A DNA stretch of 11,000 nt from Alphaproteobacteria bacterium (GTDB taxonomy: Bacteria; Pseudomonadota; Alphaproteobacteria; UBA9219). Each line of letters opens with the position of its first letter. Position 1 is the stretch's first letter. Of the stretch, positions 5,676-11,000 are shown piece by piece. The stretch lies in NCBI GenBank assembly GCA_028716765.1, contig JAQUPC010000071.1, forward strand, positions 1-11,000, read 5' to 3'. The translations under genes and the position numbers were made by a program. The notes beneath the pieces were generated by a model, which was given only the letters and a program-made list of their open reading frames with translations, was not told the DNA's origin and did not search any database.

Positions 5676-5686
5676 CCAGGGAATAA
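5672..5686 (+). promoter_or_regulatory. Near-consensus CtrA-type site between fliE and fliQ
   Basis: The sequence is TTAA-CCAGGGA-ATAA, one mismatch from TTAA-N7-TTAA. It overlaps the fliE stop codon and lies 75 bp upstream of the fliQ ATG, in the only sizeable gap of the rightward operon. It could mark an internal promoter for fliQ-fliR-flhB, but I see no clear -35/-10 pair and the match may be chance. Confidence 0.25.
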
Positions 5687-5725
5687 AACCTTTTGCGACC
5701 GTCGCGCCTGGTCTAGACTTTGAAT

Positions 5726-5764
5726 ATGGATCAATTTGATTCTCCTCGCCGCGCACTGTCATGA
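5726..5764 (+). CDS. Possible 12-codon leader peptide coupled to fliQ
   Basis: An ATG at 5726 opens a frame for MDQFDSPRRALS that stops with TGA at 5762-5764, overlapping the fliQ ATG as ATGA. The fliQ start itself has no Shine-Dalgarno-like sequence in the preceding 15 nt, so terminating ribosomes could start fliQ by coupling. The leader's own ribosome site is also weak, so it may be fortuitous. Confidence 0.25.
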   Translation: MDQFDSPRRALS

Positions 5765-6036
5765 ACGAAGCTGAAGTCATCGAGATTTGCCGGGAAGCCA
5801 TCATGGTTATGTTGAAGGTGGCCGGCCCGGTCCTGTTGGCCGGGCTTACGGTGGGCGTTATCGTATCGCTTTTGCAGGCGGTTACGCAGATACAGGAAAT
5901 GACGTTGGCCTTCATACCGAAAATGCTGGTGATTTTTGCGGTGACGATCTGGCTGCTGCCTTTCATGATGTCTACGCTTGGCGGCTTTACCAAGACGTTG
6001 ACTGACAGGATCGTCCAGATCGGCACCAGCGGATAG
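5761..6036 (+). CDS. fliQ: Flagellar type III export gate protein FliQ
   Basis: FliQ is a small two-helix membrane subunit of the export gate, present in about four copies around FliP5-FliR1. The 91-residue product has two hydrophobic segments, at about 17-40 (PVLLAGLTVGVIVSLLQAVT within it) and 51-72 (PKMLVIFAVTIWLLPFMM). The conserved TQIQEMTLAFIPK loop lies between them. The start aligns with the usual FliQ N-terminus (EVIEICREAIMVML), although no good ribosome site precedes it. It is followed 6 nt later by fliR. Confidence 0.97.
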   Translation: MNEAEVIEICREAIMVMLKVAGPVLLAGLTVGVIVSLLQAVTQIQEMTLAFIPKMLVIFAVTIWLLPFMMSTLGGFTKTLTDRIVQIGTSG

Positions 6037-6042
6037 GAAGCG

Positions 6043-6816
6043 ATGGTTACGATCAACCTTGACGCGCAGCTGTCAGGGCACGTGTTTTCCTTTTTACTGG
6101 TTTTCACGCGTCTTGGTGCGGCGTTGATGCTTTTTCCCGGTCTGGGCGAAGCGTTCGTTCCTGCGCGCGTGCGGCTGCTGATGGCCCTGTTTATCAGCTT
6201 TTTGTTGCTACCGGTTCTTATGCCGCAACTGCCGGCGTTGCCGGCGTCCATACCGGGTTTGGTCAAACTGGTTGCCATTGAAGCGCTTATCGGGTTGTAC
6301 ATCGGCTTGCTGTTGCGGTTGCTGATCATGGCGGTCGAGACGGCCGGCGCTATCGTTGGCGTACAAACCGGTTTATCGAACGCCATGATCCTCAACCCGG
6401 CGCTTGCCTCCCAAAATCCGTTGCCGAGCGCCTTTCTGGGCACGGCGGGGGTGACGCTCCTGTTTATAACAGGGCTCGATCATTTGTTGCTGCGCGGGCT
6501 GGTCAATACCTATGGCCTTTTCCCTATTGGCGCGCCGCTTCTAACGGGCGATATGTCGGAGGCGTACGTCCGCATGGTCAACAAGAGCTTTCTTGTCGGC
6601 ATCGAACTGGCGGCGCCTTTTTTGATCGGCGGATTGCTGCTTTACGTTGCGCTCGGATTTATGCAACGGCTGGTGGCGCAGGTGCAGTTGTTTCTGGTGC
6701 TTATTCCTGTCCAGATATGCGGAGGGCTGTTTTTGTTCGCGGTGACCCTGGGCTCCATGATGTCGGCATGGCTTCGTTTCTTCGATTCATCATTGACCGG
6801 GCTTCTTGTGCGGTAA
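6043..6816 (+). CDS. fliR: Flagellar type III export gate protein FliR
   Basis: FliR is the single-copy subunit that caps the FliP ring and contacts FlhB. The 257-residue product is strongly hydrophobic, with about six candidate membrane segments. Family features include FLLVFTRLGAALMLFPGLGE near the N-terminus, VPARVRLLMALFISFLLLPV, ETAGAIVGVQTGLSNAMILN, and the C-terminal QLFLVLIPVQICGGLFLFAV stretch. The length is typical. The ribosome site AGGA is close to the ATG, and the gene ends 9 bp before flhB. Order fliQ-fliR-flhB is the usual one. Confidence 0.97.
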   Translation: MVTINLDAQLSGHVFSFLLVFTRLGAALMLFPGLGEAFVPARVRLLMALFISFLLLPVLMPQLPALPASIPGLVKLVAIEALIGLYIGLLLRLLIMAVETAGAIVGVQTGLSNAMILNPALASQNPLPSAFLGTAGVTLLFITGLDHLLLRGLVNTYGLFPIGAPLLTGDMSEAYVRMVNKSFLVGIELAAPFLIGGLLLYVALGFMQRLVAQVQLFLVLIPVQICGGLFLFAVTLGSMMSAWLRFFDSSLTGLLVR

Positions 6817-6825
6817 GGATGCAGC

Positions 6826-7893
6826 ATGGCCGAGGCCGATAAAGAACAAAAAACCGAACAACCGACGGGCAAACGCATTAACGAAGCCCGCCAAAAAGGG
6901 CAACTGCCTATCAGCAGAGAAGTAGGCACGTGGTTTTTGTTCATCGCCACCCTGATCGTCATCGCGTGGCTTGGGCCCGCGATGGGGCAGAGGCTTACAG
7001 GGAGTTTGCGGCCCTTCCTGGAAATGCCGCAGGACATCAGTCTTGAAGGCAAAGGATTGCAGCGGGCGCTTGCGAACGTTCTTGTGCAGGTCGGACTTGC
7101 AACGATGATAAGCTTCGCTTTGCTGGCGGCATCTGTCATCATCGGAACGGTGTTGCAAACCGGTTTTTATTTCAACACGACAAAGCTTGAGCCGAATTTC
7201 AAGAGGCTGATGCCCATACACGGTTTTAAAAGACTCTTTTCCTCTGCGTCTCTGGTCGAATTGTTGAAAAGTTTTGTGAAGCTGGTCATCGTCGGCATGG
7301 TGGTTTTTTCCATTCTCTGGCCGCTGATCGGCAAGCTGCCGTCCTTCGTCGGGCAGGACCTGATGCTATGCATGCAGTTTCTTCATAAACAGGTGATCCA
7401 CCTGATCGTGATTTTGCTGCTGGTGGTTTCGGTCATCGCCGTCGCGGATTTGCTGTATCAACGCTACAGCTATTTCAAAGGCCTTCGCATGACGAAGCAG
7501 GAGGTCAAGGATGAGCATAAGCAAATGGAAGGCGATCCGATGATCAAGCGGCGCTTGATGTCCATTCGTCTGGAAAGAGCCCGCAAGCGCATGATGTCGC
7601 ATGTGCCGAACGCCGATGTCGTCGTCACAAACCCCACGCACTACGCCGTGGCTCTGCAATACGACAACGCGAAAATGCCTGCGCCCGTGGTCGTGGCCAA
7701 GGGCATGAACCTGATCGCCGGGCGCATTCGCGACGTGGCCGAAAAAAATGCCATTCCGCTGATCAGCAATCCGCCCCTGGCGCGGGCGCTTTACGATACG
7801 GTCGAAGTGAACGATGCCATCGCGCCCGAACATTACCGTGCCGTGGCGGAAGTCATTTCCTATGTGTATAAGCTGAAGAAAAAGAAGGTGTGA
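6826..7893 (+). CDS. flhB: Flagellar export switch protein FlhB
   Basis: FlhB is the membrane export protein that switches substrate class from rod/hook to filament after self-cleavage. The 355-residue product opens with the conserved EQKTEQPTGKRINEARQKGQ and PISREV. Membrane segments follow at about 35-52, 88-110, 148-168 and 190-210. The linker (KGLRMTKQEVKDEHKQMEGD, 218-237) leads to the autocleavage motif NPTH at 269-272, the same position as in Salmonella FlhB, with all key residues present. The C-terminal domain is complete, ending YKLKKKKV. It has its own ribosome site (AAGGATG). The gene end overlaps an alternative GTG start of maf by 4 nt. A separate FlhX-type copy of the C-terminal domain is encoded at 1611-1967. 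Confidence 0.98.
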   Translation: MAEADKEQKTEQPTGKRINEARQKGQLPISREVGTWFLFIATLIVIAWLGPAMGQRLTGSLRPFLEMPQDISLEGKGLQRALANVLVQVGLATMISFALLAASVIIGTVLQTGFYFNTTKLEPNFKRLMPIHGFKRLFSSASLVELLKSFVKLVIVGMVVFSILWPLIGKLPSFVGQDLMLCMQFLHKQVIHLIVILLLVVSVIAVADLLYQRYSYFKGLRMTKQEVKDEHKQMEGDPMIKRRLMSIRLERARKRMMSHVPNADVVVTNPTHYAVALQYDNAKMPAPVVVAKGMNLIAGRIRDVAEKNAIPLISNPPLARALYDTVEVNDAIAPEHYRAVAEVISYVYKLKKKKV

Positions 7894-7907
7894 TCCGGGA
7901 TGAAACT

Positions 7908-8486
7908 ATGACGAAACCCATGTTTATTCTTGCCTCATCGTCGCCGCGCCGTCTTGCGCTGCTGAAGGACATAGGCATCGTGCCGGATAAGATCGTCCAT
8001 GCCGATGCCGACGAGGCGCCGCGTCCGCGTGAACTGCCGCGGCTTTTGGCGCAGAGATTGGCTCTGGCAAAGCTGCAAGCCGTTTCCGCTGCCGAGAAAA
8101 GCGCGATCATTCTGGCCGCCGATACGGTAGTCGGCTGCGGCAGACGCATCCTGCCGAAAGCTCAAACGGACGAAGACGTGCGGCGTTTCTGGCGTCTTAT
8201 GTCCGGGCGGCGGCATCATGTTTATACCGGCGTGGCTCTCAGAACGCCGCAGGGAAAAATTCTGCAACGTCTTTCGGATAGCATCGTCACGTTCCGGCGC
8301 GTGACGGAGCCCGAAATCGAGGCTTATGTAAAATCCGGCGAAGGCGTAGGCAAAGCGGGAGGCTACGCCATTCAGGGACGCGCCGCCACGCATATACGGT
8401 TTATTGCAGGCTCTTATTCCAACATAGTCGGTCTGCCTTTGTATGAAGTGGCGCAACTTCTTCGCAGCTGCGGATATCCCCTATGA
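7908..8486 (+). CDS. maf: Maf family nucleotide pyrophosphatase
   Basis: Maf proteins hydrolyse non-canonical or excess nucleoside triphosphates to the monophosphate and pyrophosphate. The 192-residue product has the family motifs in order: LASSSPRRLALLKDIGI (8-24), DEAPRPRE (35-42), ILAADTVV (68-75), SGRRHHVYTGVAL (99-111), EPEIEAYVKSGEG, and GYAIQGRAATHIRFIAGSYS followed by NIVGLPL. I chose ATG 7908, which gives the usual short N-terminus; an in-frame GTG at 7890 overlapping the flhB stop would add six residues. Which Maf subtype (dTTP/UTP or m7GTP) cannot be fixed with confidence. The stop overlaps the RNase gene as ATGA. The maf-rng pairing is common in alphaproteobacteria; linkage to flagellar genes looks positional rather than functional. 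Confidence 0.94.
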   Translation: MTKPMFILASSSPRRLALLKDIGIVPDKIVHADADEAPRPRELPRLLAQRLALAKLQAVSAAEKSAIILAADTVVGCGRRILPKAQTDEDVRRFWRLMSGRRHHVYTGVALRTPQGKILQRLSDSIVTFRRVTEPEIEAYVKSGEGVGKAGGYAIQGRAATHIRFIAGSYSNIVGLPLYEVAQLLRSCGYPL

Positions 8487-9367
8487 GCGGCGTGACGTTG
8501 ACATGCGACCGTCAAGACGGTCTTCGTCGCGTTGCGGTTTGGAAAGGCCGGGAACTGCGCGATCTGTATTTGGAAAAAATCGGCCAGCCTGATTTTACGG
8601 GCGCTGTCGTTGCGGCCAAGGTCGCGCGTCTTGCTTCCGGACAAAAAGCCGCCTGGATGGACGCGGGATTAGGCGAGATGATCTATGTTGAAAATCCCGG
8701 CACCATCCGTTCCGGTATTTCCTATGCCGTGCAGCTAACGACCGTGCCGCGGCAGGGAAAGGCTTGGGGCGGTATTCTGTTAGAGGAGGCCCCGGAAGGG
8801 AAATCCGGTATTCTTATTGATCCGCCGTTTTTATGGCAGCGCGCGATTGACGATGTTAAGGATGAAAAGCTTGTTGCTTTGTCGTATGCCGATCGTGAAG
8901 ACCGTTCTGCTTGTGAAAAATGGCTGTCACTTAACGCGCCGCAGCTTCTTTCGGACCTTCAGCCTCTTGCCAAAGAGCCCGTCCATCCTGAACTTGACGA
9001 CATCATCGACGGATTGAAGCAATCAACCGTCAACCTGCCGGGCGGCGGGAACATCGTTATCGAACAGACCGAGGCCCTTGTCGCCGTCGACGTCAACGGC
9101 GGCGAGATGCAAAATCCGTTGGCGGTAAATCTTTTGGCGGCGAAGGAGATCGCGCGCCAGATAAGGTGGCGCAATCTTTCGGGCATCATCGTCATTGATG
9201 CCCTAAAAATGAAAATGCGCCCCGACAAGGCAAAGGTTTTGAACGCGCTGGCCAATGCAACCGCGAACGATCCCGCAGGCGTTCAAGTGTTCGGCATGAC
9301 CAAGCTCGGCCTGATCGAAATGACGCGAAAAAGGCGTGGATATTCCCTAATGGAAATCATGACGTAA
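8483..9367 (+). CDS. Short RNase E/G family ribonuclease
   Basis: RNase E/G enzymes cut single-stranded RNA in rRNA maturation and mRNA decay. This product is only 294 residues, against about 490 for E. coli RNase G. Residues 40-70 (VAAKVARLASGQKAAWMDAG within it) look like a shortened S1-type segment. The DNase I-like catalytic part is present: GGGNIVIEQTEALVAVDVNG (187-206) and LSGIIVIDALKMKM (232-245). D203 and D239 match the two metal-binding aspartates, though the second motif reads DALKM rather than the usual DFIDM. The end, TKLGLIEMTRKRR, matches the family, after which the gene stops. The zinc-link CPxC and small domain are missing. Short versions next to maf are known in alphaproteobacteria, so this is probably a normal compact form, not a broken gene. 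Start overlaps maf as ATGA. Confidence 0.88.
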   Translation: MSGVTLTCDRQDGLRRVAVWKGRELRDLYLEKIGQPDFTGAVVAAKVARLASGQKAAWMDAGLGEMIYVENPGTIRSGISYAVQLTTVPRQGKAWGGILLEEAPEGKSGILIDPPFLWQRAIDDVKDEKLVALSYADREDRSACEKWLSLNAPQLLSDLQPLAKEPVHPELDDIIDGLKQSTVNLPGGGNIVIEQTEALVAVDVNGGEMQNPLAVNLLAAKEIARQIRWRNLSGIIVIDALKMKMRPDKAKVLNALANATANDPAGVQVFGMTKLGLIEMTRKRRGYSLMEIMT

Positions 9368-9374
9368 TTAACAG

Positions 9375-9396
9375 GGTTGGCGCGCGCGGCCTTTTT
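9375..9396 (+). terminator. Weak candidate terminator after the RNase gene
   Basis: A GC-rich stretch able to form a short stem with two G-U pairs (GGUUG with CGGCC) ends in TTTTT, 8 nt after the RNase stop. It is the only terminator-like element between the rightward operon and shc. The stem is weak, so confidence is low. The rest of the 172-bp gap (9368-9539) is AT-rich, with an 8-T run at 9437-9444 and a TATACT at 9507-9512 lacking a good -35. I see no other gene in it. Confidence 0.3.
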
Positions 9397-9539
9397 GATG
9401 TAAAACCACATTAAATCAATATGTTATCGCTCATCATTTTTTTTGTAAAATTATGCAACGGTTAGCCGCTATTGAAACTAATTCCCCCCAAAATCCTTGA
9501 ATTAACTATACTCTTTGCGGCATTCTCCGCGGCTTGAAG

Positions 9540-11000
9540 ATGACCATGCTGAACACATCACAAAATCTCGCGTACAGCGCGCAACAAACGTTGGCTAACA
9601 ATGCCGATGCGCTTGACCGCGCCGTTCGCCTTGGCACCGAAGGCCTGCTCGGCCTTCAGAAGGCTGATGGCCATTGGGCGTTCGAGCTGGAGGCCGACGC
9701 CACGATCCCGGCGGAATATATTCTGCTCGACCACTTTATGGGCACCGTTAACCAGCCGTTGCACGAACGCATGGCAGTTTATCTGCGTTCCATTCAGGAA
9801 GATCACGGCGGCTGGCCGTTGTTTCATCGCGGCGCGTTCGATATCAGCGCCAGCGTCAAGTCTTATTTTGCGCTGAAATGCGCCGGCGACGACGTTCATG
9901 CGCCGCATATGGTGCGTGCCCGCAGCGCCATATTGAAACATGGCGGGGCGGAAACGAGTAACGTGTTCACGCGCATCCAGCTTGCCCTGTTCGGGGCCGT
10001 GCCGTGGCGTGCGGTTCCGGTGATGCCGGTCGAGATCATGCTGCTGCCGCGCTGGTTCCCTTTTCATCTCAGCAAGGTGGCTTATTGGTCGCGCACGGTG
10101 ATCGTGCCGCTTTTGGTGCTGATGGCGAAAAAGCCGCAGGCGCGCAATCCACGCGGCATCACGGTGCAAGAACTTTTCGTAACTCCTCCCTCACAGGTAA
10201 AGCACTGGCATACCAACAAGACGCGGTCGATTTTGAACCCCGCGTTTCGCTTCGTTGACTCGGTGTTGCGCTTTTTCGAGCCTCATATGCCGAAGTTTTT
10301 CAGGCAAATGGCGATCAATCGCGCCGTGGCGTGGGTCAAGGAGCGGTTGAACGGCGAGGACGGTCTTGGCGCGATTTATCCCGCCATGGCGAACGCCGTG
10401 ATGATGTACGATTGTCTCGGTTATGCGCCGGATCATCCCGATGCCGCCATGGCGCGCGCGGCGATCGACAAGATGGTCGTCGACGGGCCGCACAACGCCT
10501 ATTGCCAGCCGTGCCTTTCGCCCGTGTGGGATACCGGCCTTGCCTGCCATGCTGTTCTTGAAACGGGCGAGAACAAGGAAGCCGCCGAAAAAGGGTGCGA
10601 TTGGCTTGCCGGAAAACAGATTCTGAATGTCGCCGGCGACTGGGCGGCGTGGCGGCCGAAGGTCCGGCCCGGCGGCTGGGCTTTTCAATACGCCAACCCG
10701 CATTATCCCGATCTCGACGACACCGCGATGGTCGTGATGGCGCTCGATCGCCTTGATCGCGAGAAATACCGCGCGGCGATCGACAGGGCCGTCGAATGGG
10801 TGCTCGGCCTGCAATCCAAAAACGGCGGTTGGGGCGCGTTCGACGCCGACAACACGTATCACTATCTCAACTACATTCCTTTTGCGGATCATGGCGCGCT
10901 CCTCGATCCGCCGAGCGCGGACGTGACGGCGCGCTGCCTTTCGATGCTTGGCCAGCTTGGCTATCGCAAGGATCATGCGGCGGTAAAGTCGGCCATCGCC
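9540..11000 (+). CDS. shc: Squalene-hopene cyclase (partial, C-terminus beyond the right edge)
   Basis: This enzyme cyclises squalene to hopene/hopanol, the first committed step of hopanoid membrane lipid synthesis, at the inner membrane. 487 codons are visible without a stop; the family is about 650 residues, so roughly a quarter is missing. The catalytic DXDD motif is intact as YPDLDDTAMV (D391, D393, D394), supplying the proton that starts cyclisation. QW-type repeats are visible at HGGWPLF (89-95), GGWAFQYAN and QSKNGGWGAFDADN. The hydrophobic stretch around SRTVIVPLLVLM is consistent with the known monotopic membrane contact. ATG 9540 was chosen, with an in-frame ATG at 9546 equally possible; neither has a strong ribosome site, and an in-frame stop (TGA) lies 39 nt upstream of ATG 9540. 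It is probably its own transcription unit. Confidence 0.96.
   Translation, partial: MTMLNTSQNLAYSAQQTLANNADALDRAVRLGTEGLLGLQKADGHWAFELEADATIPAEYILLDHFMGTVNQPLHERMAVYLRSIQEDHGGWPLFHRGAFDISASVKSYFALKCAGDDVHAPHMVRARSAILKHGGAETSNVFTRIQLALFGAVPWRAVPVMPVEIMLLPRWFPFHLSKVAYWSRTVIVPLLVLMAKKPQARNPRGITVQELFVTPPSQVKHWHTNKTRSILNPAFRFVDSVLRFFEPHMPKFFRQMAINRAVAWVKERLNGEDGLGAIYPAMANAVMMYDCLGYAPDHPDAAMARAAIDKMVVDGPHNAYCQPCLSPVWDTGLACHAVLETGENKEAAEKGCDWLAGKQILNVAGDWAAWRPKVRPGGWAFQYANPHYPDLDDTAMVVMALDRLDREKYRAAIDRAVEWVLGLQSKNGGWGAFDADNTYHYLNYIPFADHGALLDPPSADVTARCLSMLGQLGYRKDHAAVKSAIA

Noticed and set aside
5667..6443. Minus-strand frame of 258 codons
   Set aside because: It is the shadow of fliQ and fliR. It is serine- and threonine-rich, low in family signal, and crosses an intergenic gap.
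9472..9512. Sigma-70 promoter for shc using TATACT (9507-9512)
   Set aside because: The -35 position falls on a run of C residues, and alternative TTGAA hexamers are at the wrong spacing. A promoter is likely in this gap but cannot be placed.
9558..10976. Minus-strand open frames of about 200 and 260 codons
   Set aside because: They are shadows of shc, which is continuous on the plus strand with DXDD and QW motifs. They are H- and R-rich with no recognised domain.
1..11000. tRNA, rRNA, CRISPR array, insertion sequence, prophage or toxin-antitoxin module
   Set aside because: No cloverleaf, regular spaced repeats, transposase motifs or terminal inverted repeats were seen on either strand; the coding space is filled by recognisable chromosomal genes.

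Overview
The window is an alphaproteobacterial chromosome segment holding part of a flagellar assembly cluster, with a hopanoid-lipid gene starting at its right edge. Four things support this lineage: a perfect CtrA-type site (TTAA-N7-TTAA) in the main intergenic region, a stand-alone FlhB C-terminal paralogue (FlhX type), the flhB-maf-rng order with a short RNase E/G, and a squalene-hopene cyclase. The genus cannot be fixed from the sequence; a Rhodospirillales-like bacterium is a reasonable guess.

Layout. From about 4,260 leftward, a minus-strand run reads: soluble periplasmic sCache sensor, methyl-accepting chemotaxis protein, FlhX-like export switch paralogue, small helical protein of unknown role, fliO, fliP, and the first 47 codons of an unknown gene cut by the left edge. 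The last four complete genes of this run are tightly packed, with overlapping starts and stops. From 4,525 rightward, a plus-strand run reads flgB, flgC, fliE, fliQ, fliR, flhB, maf and a short RNase E/G gene. A 265-bp divergent control region (4260-4524) separates the two runs. It carries the CtrA-like site and two further TTAACCAT half-sites facing the sensor gene.

How the genes fit together. FliP, FliQ, FliR and FlhB form the membrane export gate of the flagellar type III secretion system, and FliO helps assemble FliP. FlgB and FlgC are proximal rod proteins, and FliE joins the rod to the MS ring and the gate. The gate genes are thus split over two divergent transcripts (fliO-fliP left, fliQ-fliR-flhB right), which the shared control region could co-ordinate. 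The sensor-chemoreceptor pair at the head of the left run links motility assembly to signal input. maf and rng are translationally coupled housekeeping genes at the end of the right run. After a 172-bp AT-rich gap, shc begins a separate unit for hopanoid synthesis and runs off the right edge, after 487 codons without its C-terminus.

Most noteworthy points: the CtrA-type site, the unusual sCache plus four-helix-bundle receptor pair inside an export-gate cluster, the coexistence of FlhB and FlhX, and a 24/27-nt imperfect direct repeat flanking the mcp-to-fliP block. I found no tRNA, rRNA, CRISPR array, insertion sequence or clear novel defence or mobile system.
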